This document shows, one piece after another, positions 13,301 through 23,754 of a stretch of 64,000 nucleotides of DNA. This DNA is from Platycnemis pennipes. Taxonomy: Eukaryota > Arthropoda > Insecta > Odonata > Platycnemididae. The position numbers and the translations under genes were made by a program. The stretch is taken from positions 83,223,470-83,287,469 of the forward strand of contig OW121848.1 of NCBI GenBank assembly GCA_933228895.1, in the 5' to 3' direction. The notes beneath the pieces were generated by a model that was not told the DNA's origin, ran no database searches, and saw only the letters and a list, made by a program, of their open reading frames with translations. The stretch's first letter is position 1. Every line of letters begins with the position of its first letter.

Positions 13301-16300
13301 GGATAAAGGAGTTCGAAAAGTATTTGAACAGCTCGTAGAATCAATTAATGGTGCACAGGAAAGGATACATACCTATCAAAAAGAAGACAAAAATTTGCAA
13401 TTTACCACAAAAAGAAAACCTTTATTCCGACCCGGGTTTTATTGGCACTGCAACATCGAGACTTGACGATGTTGCAGTGCCAACGAAACCCGGGTCGGAA
13501 TAAAGTTTTATATCTGTGGTAAATTGCAAATTTCTGTCTTCTTTTTGATATACTTGAATACCACGCAATATCACCAGATCTATTGGATAAATATCTAATA
13601 CTAATGAGTAGGAAAGCAGGAAATAACTGAGCTAGTGGGGAGGTGTGGGATGAGTGTAACGTATGGTTCTGGTGACTAATATTGGTGGTCTGCCATAGAA
13701 ATGATAATGTGATCGCTATTACATGGTGCAAACACTATCACTGGTTTAGGTACAATTGAAAAATGCCAGGGGACATACCAACTGGATAGGCTGGTTTAGG
13801 AAGAGTGAAAAATATTCGTACAGCTTCCTGGGTGCTGACTATGATCATTTAAGGTAAGGAATATAAACAGTTGAGAAAGATTGGAACAAATAAAGATCTG
13901 GATAACATTATTAGCAAATAAAACAATGTAACAATAAATCCTAGGAGGGGTTTGAAGCCATGAATCGCAGTATCAATTATTTTGAAAAGTTGAGGAAGAA
14001 GAAAGAGAAAAAACATTTGCATGAGGTGGGCAACAGATAAATGGAAATAAATGATAAGCTAAAGCCAGAAACAAATATAAGGAGGCAATGCAGCAAGGTT
14101 GAAATTCTACCCTGTTAGAAGTGGTTGAAAATGGTAAACATATCAAGAGTGATACTGGAAAGTTACTGATGAAATAATGGGAAAATAATTGTTTGTGGAA
14201 GAAATATGTCGGTTCTATTTTAGTGATCATCGAACCACACAGTTTGACATTGAAAAGCAAAATGATTAAAATATGTCCTGAGGTCTGGAATACTAGATGA
14301 TGAGATGCAGAAAGCATTGAAGGAAAACAAGGTGGGACCTGAAAATATTCCATCAAGTTGCTTTCAAGCATGGAAAAAAGAGAAGAAACACATTAATAGA
14401 CTTGTTTATGGAACAAAGAGGGAAAGAGTTTGGCCTGAGGATTTCATGACAAAACTTTTGGTATCTATTCTGAAAAGATTCAAAAGAATGGAAAGGCTAT
14501 AGGACAATAAGCTTAATCTCACATGCTGTAGATGTACTAATTAAAAGCATTAATATGGGAATCGATAAGAGAGCAAATAAATTCTTTGAGGATAATCAGC
14601 ATGGGTTTTGTATGGTAAGAGGAACTTATGATTGCATTGCATGACTAGAATATTACCAGATATGAGCCTAGAATGATAGTAATTTATTTGTTATATGTCT
14701 GTTGTATATGTTATATGTCTGACCGAAATGCAGTGCCCACCATAAAAATATAAGTGCATGGGGCACATTGAAAAAGGTTTTAAAATTTAGTTAATTGCTG
14801 AAATTCCTAATATTTGAAGCTGCTGTGATAAACTATCAGACGTAACAAATTGTGCCATTGAAAAGATGTAATGACCCTTGCATCTTAATAACCATGCTCA
14901 AGATTCTGACTAATTATTAGACATTTAGGTATCTAGCTACCAATGAAATTATGAAGAATACATTATGAAGCAGACAGCTCTTTCCTCCAAGAATAATTAT
15001 TCATTTGTATTGGTTAGAATGGACATTGATGGTATATCCATATTTTGCTCAGCATTTCGCAGTAGTTTTGTTCCTACTATTTTTTCTTTCCTCAGATTAA
15101 CATAATTCCTTCCTATGTTCATCCCATCTATAATTTCCTTCTTTCTGCCTGGTTCACCCATTACTTTGACATTAAGACAAAATGGAACAGCTATGCTTAG
15201 TAATATAATGCGAACCACATTGCTCAAAGATAATCGCGTCATTACACATGAAGCCATAGGTCATTTGATGGCTTTAGGTGCTGTATTTATTGTATACCTT
15301 ATATGTAGGTGTTAGGTTACTGGTATTTAATCTACGGATGAGTAGTGAAAATTCATTTGCTTTCTTTGGTTAAGACATCTTTTTTAGATCCACAAACATG
15401 ATTTCTGTACATTTAAGCCTGCTATGATTTCTGTAAATAAAGATCAATTCCTAAAATGGAGACAATGCATGTGTAACTTAGCAATCCATTTACCATGAAA
15501 CAATTTACATCTGCTATCAACTGTAAATTATGGGTTTACTTATTGCAAAATTCCAGATTAAAATGCATAATGGCTTTAAATTAGTGCTCAGCGTGTACTT
15601 TTTATTGCCTTCATTTATATTGCAGTATCTTTTACCAGTCTTCATTTCAACTATTTTAGCCGCATTTTTAACTTCACTTAAACTATTCCCTTCATCTTTA
15701 TGGTTGATAATGAACAGAATTTGATACGAAACGTGCTTGTCTTATTGGTATAATTCCACATTTGTCCATTTGTTCAGACAAGAGTTTCGCCTGCATTGCA
15801 GCAAGCATCTTCAGGCCAGTGAAGTGATGATGCTTTCTATCTGTCTGACTTGTATACGCATCCGTTGGAATTAGGTGTCCTCTGATTCGTCCAATGCATT
15901 TTTTCTTCACGCATGGAAATGCATGCTGGAAAGTGTATAGCTGTCATCCTGGTTAAAATTATCTGGGTTTTTGATGGTGTATAAGTCAGACTGATATAAA
16001 GCAACATCACCTCACTGACTTGAAGATGCCTGCTGTATGCAGACAAAACTGTTGTCTGTACAAATGGACAAATGTGGAAGTACACCTGGAAGACTAGTAT
16101 CTTAAATAAACCAGCACCATGAAGGCCTCCATATAAGAATTTCATACTTTCCTCATGCGCAAAGCATCTATCACTTTGGTTTTTTTTATTGCTTTGTCAT
16201 TAGCATATTACATAGGATATTATATTTCAGCAAAAAACTACTCCATGCTATACTTCTATGATAAATTATGGCTTCTTTTATAGCACTGAGGATGAATGTA

Positions 16301-16435
16301 AGAAGTAGTCTGTACAACAGAACATCTTCAAATCATGAGCATGAGTTTGGCCCTGAGGAATACAATGAAGAGGACGATAATTATACAAAGAAATGTAAAA
16401 CATGTGGTTTTGAAGAAACCTATGAAAAAATGTGA
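7336..16435 (+). CDS. XPA: DNA repair protein XPA, six coding exons
   Basis: Damage-verification scaffold of nucleotide excision repair in the nucleus, binding RPA, ERCC1-XPF, TFIIH and distorted DNA. Coding exons are 7336-7511, 7587-7698, 7771-7898, 8149-8314, 8476-8593 and 16284-16435, giving 283 aa (human 273). Visible are a basic N-terminal helix (RPA32-binding type, about residues 31-56), the ERCC1-binding motif DTGGGF near residues 78-83, and a zinc finger C114-X2-C117-X17-C135-X2-C138 with the exact vertebrate spacing. The DNA-binding core follows, including LITKTEAK and WGDMKLYL. The C-terminal acidic TFIIH-binding tail carries two further CxxC-type cysteines and ends TYEKM as in vertebrates. 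The start is the first in-frame ATG with an A at -3. All junctions are GT/AG and phases agree. The exon 2 donor (GTACGA) is weak, and a site 15 bases later (GTGTAT) would add five residues. No disabling change was seen. Confidence 0.95.
11627..11682. repeat. perfect 27 bp hairpin, 2-base loop
   Basis: The left arm 11627-11653 and right arm 11656-11682 are exact reverse complements, separated by TA. The core reads CAATTTTCCACAATG then CATTGTGGAAAATTG. No flanking duplication was noticed, so it is called a hairpin rather than a transposon. Confidence 0.9.
12210..12283. repeat. perfect 29 bp hairpin, 16-base loop
   Basis: Arms 12210-12238 and 12255-12283 are exact reverse complements (core GAATAAACTTGGTATTTCCA and its complement). 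The loop is AT-rich. Sequence outside the arms does not pair. Confidence 0.9.
13374..13550. repeat. long snap-back repeat, arms about 85 bp
   Basis: The arms 13374-13458 and 13467-13550 are about 90% complementary around an 8-base loop. The apex holds GGCACTGCAACATCG and its complement, preceded by CCGACCCGGGTTT. Differences cluster in the middle of the arms. It lies in XPA intron 5, so it would be transcribed as a long hairpin in the pre-mRNA. Confidence 0.85.
13960..14670 (+). pseudogene. non-LTR (RTE-like) reverse transcriptase fragment
   Basis: Joining frames by eye gives an ordered match to the region before and inside the RT domain of arthropod endonuclease-reverse transcriptases. A linker ends in [20 protein letters not shown]; then comes WPEDF, then [10 protein letters not shown], then [15 protein letters not shown] (the family's GFR-GRGTRDAI block). 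At least one frameshift (near 14500) and stops at 14270 and 14641 break it. Both the endonuclease and the 3' end are absent. It is likely related to the minus-strand copies at 21.2, 27.5 and 62.8 kb, although those cover other parts of the protein. Confidence 0.75.
15754..16079. mobile_element. inverted repeat pair resembling Penelope-like pLTRs, with hammerhead-like core
   Basis: Left arm about 15754-15855 and right arm about 15979-16079 are diverged reverse complements sharing CAAATGGACAAATGTGGAA at the outer ends. On the minus strand, 15814-15777 reads CTGAAGA, a stem GCTTGC/GCAGGC, GAAAC and then GTC. This is the order of conserved hammerhead ribozyme core elements, with a very short helix III (AC/GT). 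The right arm has the same layout on the + strand at 16019-16058 but with core changes. No coding sequence lies between the arms. Penelope-like origin is inferred from the ribozyme type. Confidence 0.5.
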
Positions 16436-17296
16436 GAATTTTCTCTCTGAAGTAATTAAGAGGTTCTGTCCTTAATCAGTAAGCCATGTGTTTTACTCTG
16501 TTGAAACCAGAGACATTAACGCAGATATAAAGTATCATCTAGATCAGCTCTAAGCCCAACTCTAAAATATTTTGTAGCATTTAATGCGTTTCATGTAAAA
16601 TTTTACTAATTATTCGAAGTTGCTGCCACGCAATATTAGCTGGTTCAGTAAAAATTAATTTATGCCACTGAATCTTTGGATGAAATTTTTTAAATCTTTG
16701 GAAATTTATTGTTTGTTATGTTTGGAGGAAAAGGGCATATATATCAACTGTCATGCATGCAGCAACCCTATTTATTATAAAACTCAATACCATTAATAAA
16801 ATTCTTTTTATATTAAAGATTACATTATTTATTTTCATATGATATCAAGACTGTTATCCTCAAGAATCCGGTACTGTAGTTTGAAGAAACCTATGAAAAA
16901 ATATGAGGTTTTTTCCTCTGAAGTAATTAAGAGGTTCAGTCCTTATTTAGTATTTTATTCTGAAAATTCTGAGGCATTTATGCAGATGTAATGTATGAAT
17001 AGAATAAGCTTTAAGGACAACTGTAAAATATTTTGTAATAATTAATGACTATCATGTAAAGTGCTATAAACTATTCAAAGTTACTGCCACTATTGAATTG
17101 TAGGAATAATTGTCTCATAACCTTGGAAATGTATTTGTAGTTATTTTCTATGAAAAATAGCATGAATGTATCAATTTTTATGCACTGAGCAATTCTATTT
17201 ATGAACTCAAGACAATTAATAAAAACATTTTTATATTAAAGTATTGCATTATTTATGTTCATATTATATCAGGACTGTTATTCTCAAAATCCTGTT
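16403..17296 (+). repeat. tandem duplication of XPA last-exon end and 3' UTR
   Basis: The block from about 16403 (TTTTGAAGAAACCTATG) through the 3' UTR to about 16874 is repeated from 16875 to 17296. Matching landmarks in order are CTGAAGTAATTAAGAGGTT, AAAATATTTTGTA, a TTAATAAAA polyadenylation region, and GACTGTTAT near the end. The second copy contains the last codons of XPA but has lost one T and changed the final ATG to ATA. It is therefore a diverged partial copy. Both copies keep AATAAA (16795-16800 and 17218-17223). Confidence 0.9.
16795..16800 (+). terminator. candidate XPA polyadenylation signal
   Basis: AATAAA lies 360 bases after the XPA stop codon. A second AATAAA at 17218, in the duplicated 3' UTR copy, could serve as an alternative. 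Confidence 0.5.
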
Positions 17297-17472
17297 CTCT
17301 TGGTGTATCAAACATCAAAGCATATAATGCTCATTGACTGTTTAGATCCTTCATAATCCCTCATTATGACCTTTGTCCTACTTCAGAATTTTGCATTAAA
17401 TCTTTTTTGCCTATGGCATCCTTTTCTTTAGATTTCACTAAATTTGCGAAAAAATAACAATTGTTATCAGCG

Positions 17473-20069
17473 CAGTGGTGGATCCAGGGAGGGGGCACAG
17501 GGGGCACAGGGGGCAATTGCCCCCCCCCCCTGAGAAAAAAAACAAAGAGGTAGTCAATCAAGTATGTACTGAACGTCTTTGTCAAGTTACCGAACATCGT
17601 GAAAGGCTGAGGCCTATTATTAAAACCATTATCTTGCTTGGACGTCAGAACATCCCTTTAAGGAGTCATAGGGATGACGGCCCCATTAATCCTGTGGCCG
17701 TAAAAGCTGTAAACTGTAAACCAAGGTAATTTCAAAGCCCTGTTGCAGTTCAGGGTAGATGCAGGTGACAAAATACTTGAGGAACGCCTAAAAAGTGCAT
17801 CTTCCCGTGCTACCTATATTAGTAAAACTACTCAAAATTTATTGATAGAATTTTGTGGGGAAGAAATAAGGGAAGAAATCCTAAAACAAATTCATGAAGC
17901 TAAATATTGGTGAATATTGTTCGACGAAACACCTGGTCTGTCTCGCAAGGAACAAATTGCCTTAATTGTAAGGTATCTGTTCAAAGAAACTATAAGGGAA
18001 GATTTCATTGCATTCATTGATGCCTACAAGTCTGCTGCAGATATAACTGATGTGCGATTGGCAGAAAAGACGGAAACAAAACTTACCGGGAAGACTCTTG
18101 GTAAAAAAGTGGTAGAAAATGTGAAAGAACTGGGTTTAGATTTGAGTCTCTGTGTAGGAATCGGTACAGATGGAGCATCTGTTTTGACTTTGGAAGAATT
18201 CGGTAGTGTCACAGAGATCCAAAGATAGGCGGTCAATGCAAAACGGCTACCATGCTTCATCCATGCCTTGAATAATTCTCTTTCGAAGTCAACCACAATC
18301 CAAACCATCAAAAATGCTGTAGAAATAATAAAAGAAGTTATATCGTTTTTCAATCAGTCATCCAAAAGAAATGCCATTATGAATTCATTATTAGGAGGTC
18401 AGCTTGTTAGTCCTTGTGAGATTCGATGGGTGGAAAGGCACGATGCTGTAATTTTATTTTACTTTGCCTTACCGGAAATAGTAGATGCCCTCACAGAAAT
18501 GAGTGAATGGAAGGAGTCCAAATCGGCCAAAAAGGCTGCACTATACATTAACTCAGTGACTAACACAGATTTTATTTTTTCATGTGTTTGATTGACATTT
18601 TGAAAAGAACGCTTCCTCTGAGTAAGTTACTGTAAATGCCAGCCGTAGACCTAAACAAGGCTTCTAATGATGTACAAGATACTCCGACATCTTTGAAGGA
18701 CAGTAGAAAAATCTGCGATGAGTCCTTTACAGAGATATATTGTGAAGCCAAAATCACTGCCGAAAAGCTGGGAGTTTAGCTAGTAATGCCAAGAATAGTG
18801 AAGAAGCAACATCACAGAGAAATCCATGACTCTGACAGAATTGTAGACTATTACAGAAGATCCATGTGCAATCCACTTTTGGACAATGTCATTGTTGATC
18901 TTCAGACACGGTTTTCCCAAGACTCCTTAATGTGTTTTGATCTAAAAATATTGTTGCCTGTATGCATTCTGAACTCCAAAACCACTGCTGCAAATGAAAA
19001 AATAAATGTCAAAGATAGGCTTTAGAAAGTTGTTAAGAACTTCAAATATCTTCTACCTGTTCAATCTGAAGCTATAATCGATGGGGAAATAAATATTTGG
19101 AAAACAAAGTGGTTGAGAGAGAAAGAGGAAGGGAAGAATATTCCAGTTACTGTAAGTGGTTGAAGAGCTGTGATGAAGATATATTTCCCACTGTAAGAAA
19201 TTAATTGAAAATTTTTATCACACTGCCAATCAGTGTTGCAAGTGCTGAAAAGTCATTCAGCAGCCTTAATCTTGTTACATCATGGCTACGAACCCGAATG
19301 GTTGAGGAAAGATTGAATGGTTTACGTCTTTTATTTATCCACAAATATATTGATGTAAATGTTGACAAGGTGCTTGAACGTTACGCTAAAGGAGGAAAAA
19401 TATTACAGTTACAAGTAATTATTTAGAATGTATGTAGTTTGTAAAAGAGTTGTAATTAAATTTCTGAATACTAATTATTTTGTGCTTTTACTTTCTTAGT
19501 CTTTCATGAATTTGGGCATAATAATAAATTATTGTTGTAGGATAGGTTTATTACTTATATCAGAACCTTTGTCCTAAGTTCTTATTAACTACTAAGTATA
19601 CTCATAATCATGTTATTTTGCTTTTTAGTGATAATCACAAAGCATTAAGCTGAACTTTCCAAAATTCAAACTACTTTACTGTCGATGACAATACCTTTTT
19701 AAGTAGTTCAGAGTAGCGTAAAACAGTGTAGTAGTTTGGTCATATTAAATGCAAGTAAGATTTTCAGGAAAGAAATCAAAATGTCTCTGAACGAAGGTGA
19801 ACCAAAGTTTTTTGCTGCCTAAGGCATAAGGCAATGGTCAAATAGTATAAAAATTTAAACTGTGAAAATATGCTGAAAACCAGAAAAACTTGCATGCAAA
19901 TTCACCATTCTTTTTTTTCATATTTTTACAATTTTCTGGGTGAGAACCCCCCCCAATTAGGTGATATTCCATACCACCAATACATCATATAGCATATTGG
20001 CAGATATTGCTCCCCCCCCCCCCCCCCCCCCCCCCCTCCCCCCGAGATATGAGCCTGGATCCGCCACTG
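17473..20069 (+). mobile_element. hAT-superfamily DNA transposon, full length, defective
   Basis: The ends are CAGTGGTGGATCCAGG (17473-17488) and CCTGGATCCGCCACTG (20054-20069), inverted repeats of 16 bp with one mismatch. They are flanked by a perfect 8 bp target-site duplication TATCAGCG (17465-17472 and 20070-20077), the hAT size. G/C homopolymer-like tracts sit just inside both ends, including a near-pure C run at 20012-20043. The internal transposase is broken and described separately. Confidence 0.93.
17548..19426 (+). pseudogene. hAT transposase (ZMYM1/KIAA1586-like type), inactivated
   Basis: Fragments in successive frames give the order expected for hAT transposases with a DUF4371-type domain. 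First comes CQVTEHRERLRPIIKT, then ILFDETPGLSRKEQIAL (the catalytic-domain start), then VGIGTDGASV. CFIHALNNSLSKS and EIRWVERHDAV follow. The C-terminal dimerisation region reads LPISVASAEKSFSSLNLVTSWLRTRM. Several in-frame stops (for example at 17910, 18226, 18591 and 18778) and frameshifts break it, so no functional enzyme is expected. The N-terminal zinc finger common in this group is not evident. Confidence 0.88.
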
Positions 20070-20077
20070 TATCAGCG

Positions 20078-21169
20078 ACATATACCTTTATAATAAGAAT
20101 AAGGACTTCTTTGCCACAAAAAATGTTCTAAATTGAACACCATCCCCTCAGAAATGGGGTTAGAAGTAACAAATTAGTGTATTTTTAAAAAATCATAGTC
20201 ACTCACTTTGTTAGCTAAGGCAATTGGACCATTCAAATCAAGTGATGTATTTATTTTTCACTTTACATTATGCAATCATGCTTACATAATGTTAATATTT
20301 GAAGCTTCGACATAAAAATGTTTAAAATAATGCAATTATGCCATTTTGCTTTTGTAAACCCATTCTACTGTATAACTGAAAATATTTTGGGTGTGCATTA
20401 GTACAAAATGTTCCATTTATGACTCCTGCTGTGAAATATTTTATTGATTTTTTCGATTGATCAAGTCCAGTTGCTTTCTGCCATAAGTCATATTTACTTT
20501 TGATAATGGGTGCTACTATGCATCCCAACAGCATCTATTTATTACAGGAGTAGTTTTGGGTTTTGAGTCCTACAATAGCTAAGTTTATGTTGCATCTTTT
20601 AATGTACGATCTTAATCCTTGAACAAATACATAAAGCTATGTCCTGAGTGGGATTCAAATCCATAACCAATGAGTTGCAAGGCCAGATCATTGTTGTCTT
20701 GACCACCACAGCTGACATTTCATTGAAAGTCAATTAGCATTTTGAATGACCCCACATAGCTCTCTCTTTCTTGTCAGCCACTGCAGGCTCCTCATGAGAA
20801 ATGGTCAAGTCAGGAGAATGAACTGTGAAGGCTGACAGATACTTATGCATCCAAGCATTCAGTCATAATAATGCAGTTTGGAGTATAAATGCCAGGAGAA
20901 AACATTATTGCCTTAGATAAGGAAATGCCAATGTGTAGAGAGGATGAAGGAATTGATTCTACAGGCATGGATTAGTATCAAAATAAATATTCAAAAAGGG
21001 AAAGGTGAGGCACCAAAGCAAATTTTACATAGGTTTGTTTTTTTTAAAGTTCATACTTAAATAGAATTCTCCATATAAAAGTGGTTGAATTCATGGTTTC
21101 TTTCTAAAATGTAATGATTTAATGCTCCAATGTTCATAGATATAATGGGTTCTTGATTTAAAATGCCTT
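20078..21169. other. non-coding; tRNA-like SINE head near 20640-20712
   Basis: No exon was recognised. On the minus strand, 20712-20640 ends in GGATTTGAATCCCACTCAG, a good tRNA B-box and T-arm. Upstream parts do not fold into a tRNA, so a decayed tRNA-derived SINE is the best reading. Confidence 0.4.
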
Positions 21170-22036
21170 CATCATCATCATCAGTCAACAGTCCTAGGAT
21201 TGGTTTGATGCAGCCCTCCACTCGCTTCTTCTATTGGCCAACCTCTTCATATTGACGTAGCTCCTCTCTTTCACATCCTTCACAACTTGCTCCATATACC
21301 TCATACGAGGCCTGCCTTTTCCATTCTTCCCGTTCACTTTTCCCTCAATGATTGTCTTCATCAGGCCATCATGTCTTAAAATGTGGCCTATTAAGTTGTC
21401 CCGTCTTCTTTTTAAGGTTTTCAGTAGACATCTCTTCTCTCCCACTCTTCTTAAGACTTCTTCGTTTGTCACTCGATCGATCCATTTTATTTTCATCATT
21501 CTTCGGTAGCACCACATTTAGAATGCTTCCAGCCTGGACTTCTCTGCTGCTGTTATTCGCCATGCTTCGCTGGCATATACGTAAGTACTATGCTCCAGAT
21601 GTATGTTCTAACGAAATATTTCCTCACTTCCACCCTTGTATTTGCAGCTGTAAGCAGAATCTTCTTCCGGTAAAATGGCCTTTTCGCTTGGGCAATTCTA
21701 CTGGCAATTTCTCTTTTTCTTCATCCATCGCTGGTTACTAGGCTTCCCAGGTAACAGAACTTTTCACCTCCTCGATTTTTTGTTTTCCTCGTTTAACCTG
21801 GGACCTGGTTTCCTTTCTTCTACTGCATACCAATACCTTAGTTTTCTTTTTATTGATATTCGGATGATATCTGGTCATTGTTCTTTCCATATTTCCTATA
21901 GTGTCTTGTTTAAATCTCCTTCTGTTTCTGCCATGACTGCTAAGTCTTTGGCGAATTGTAGCATGGTTAATTGGATAATTTCTAAGAAACTGGGGGAAAG
22001 GAGAGGAAAAAAATTCAATCAAGTCTTTCTATCCTT
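21170..22036 (-). pseudogene. RTE-like non-LTR element, 3' part with RT C-terminus
   Basis: On the minus strand the fragments in order are MLQFAKDLAVMAETEGDLN (the RT catalytic block, with FAKD where active enzymes have F/YADD), NINKKKTKVLVCSRR, KIEEVK, and WCYRRMMKIKWIDRV. The last is followed by GHILRHDGLMKTIIEGKVNG and GKGRPRMRY, the typical tail of arthropod endonuclease-reverse transcriptases. The 3' end terminates in a GATGATGATGATG microsatellite, as RTE-type elements do. It is truncated at the 5' side in a hairpin. Frameshifts and the altered catalytic motif make it non-functional. Confidence 0.85.
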
Positions 22037-22112
22037 AAAATGCCTTAAAGGATAGAAAGACTTGATTGAATTTTTTTCCTCTCCTTTCCCCCAGTTTCTT
22101 AGCAATTATCCA
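21972..22112. repeat. inverted duplication inside the non-LTR copy
   Basis: Arms 21982-22036 and 22048-22102 are exact reverse complements of 55 bp around an 11-base loop. A further 9 of 10 bases pair outside them. The left arm is continuous with the RT reading frame, so the right arm is the inverted copy. Confidence 0.9.
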
Positions 22113-23740
22113 CGTATCCTCAGACAGTTTTGTATGGCTGAGCAAGTGTTTGTGTGTACATATTTTACTTTTCTTTTTATTCACAGATCCCAACATATGT
22201 TGTGGCATCTGAGATTCCTGTGTGGGAGCACGGCAAACAATTTCTCTTCTAGAGTACCTATCTCATGTTTTTCTTCAAGCATCCTTTCTGACCACACATC
22301 CTACCAATGTCCACGTGAATATCTATTTTTCTCTCAGTCCTAACTCTTAAGGTAGCACTATCCTTAATATGCCATTATATATTGTACCCTTTCTGTCATT
22401 TATATTGCACCCAAAAACATGGTCTTTAGTCCTTTCGCTGCAGCTCACTCTCCAGAAACCTACTCGTCACATGCAGCGGAAAAGTGAAAGCGCTACAGGG
22501 AGAATGAAAAGGTATGTTCACAGCAGCCTACTGTTTGATCATACTAGGTACATTCACAGCAGTGAAAGGGTCAAAAGTAAAATCATAACAGAAAAAACTG
22601 TATTTCTTGAGCTATTTTACATGCATTTATACAATCAACAAACACAATTAGGACATATAACTTGCATAATTGTAAAGGAGAAAGACATTTTGTTCTCTAG
22701 TTTTTTTTTTTTAATGAAGAGGACGAGGGTGCACTCTGAATTATGTCCTCCAGATTCTGATTCCATCCAAGCAAAACTATATCATAGATAACCGAAGCAA
22801 CAGATGGCTGGCCCCCAGTGCTTTCATGAGCTACATGGAAGATCAGAGCACATGGGAGTTGAGTCTAGGAGAAATATACCCTCACCAGTAAAATTATGAT
22901 CTAGTTGATTACTATGGTCAAGTATCTAGTAATTGTGCTATTATAGGAAGTATGGCAAGTTCTGATGAATATTTTCAAATCCTTAGGAATATATCCAGAA
23001 ACCTAGCTGCATGAATTTCTACAATAAATGTTTAGAAAACCTCAGGAAAAGGAATAACTACCATCAATTTTTTTATCCAAATTCTGTCCAGCTTACAATT
23101 AGTATAAGGTTCTATCTCCTTTTCACATCAAGGTTTATAGGTAACCATAACAACCATTGGAAGAACTTACAGAGAGCAACAAAATTCAACCTGAATTTCA
23201 TTGGTATTCAACAAAGGTTTTCTGCATTGAGTTAGAGCAGTTTCTGGGAGCTAAAATAAACTTTTCGATAAATTTTAATGTTTGTCTCAGCAGCAGGTAG
23301 AGCTCATGAGAGAGTTGCAGAATGATAGCGTTGAGTTCACATGCCACAAATTTTTAATTAGAATTGGATAAACTTCCATTGAAACAATTGTTTTATGGAC
23401 TCTACTGTATTTGATCATAATGATATTTTACTGTGTCCAAACATTCAGAATGAACATTATGTGTAATATAACAAAGTTCACAACAGGAATAATAGGAAAT
23501 GGCCAAGGTTTAGTTTTAGAGGCTCAGTTCCTCCAGTGCCAAGTGAAATTTTCATTAGAAGCATATTAAAAGAGGTAAGTGCAAAACGTAGTGAGCTTTG
23601 GAATTATAGATAGGTAACAGAAAGAATTCAAGCCTAGGCCAAATACCCCATAACATCAGGCATTGACCATCATGGTGATTTCATCAAGAATATCTTCAAT
23701 CAGATCAGTGATAAATTGTTCAAGTCGTGCAGAAATTTTG
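22113..23740. other. non-coding, nothing recognised
   Basis: It contains scattered short open frames without recognisable motifs or coherent splice sites. Confidence 0.5.
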
Positions 23741-23754
23741 TTTGTCTCTGATGT

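Larger units (their letters stand above)
8594..16283 (+). other. XPA intron 5 (7.7 kb)
   Basis: The donor GGTAAAG follows the exon ending KQIK and the acceptor TTTTATAG precedes ALRMNVRSS. The intron is AT-rich. It carries snap-back hairpins, an RTE-like reverse-transcriptase fragment on the same strand and a Penelope-like inverted repeat, each listed separately. From 8594 to about 11620 I see no repeat family or exon. Confidence 0.85.
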
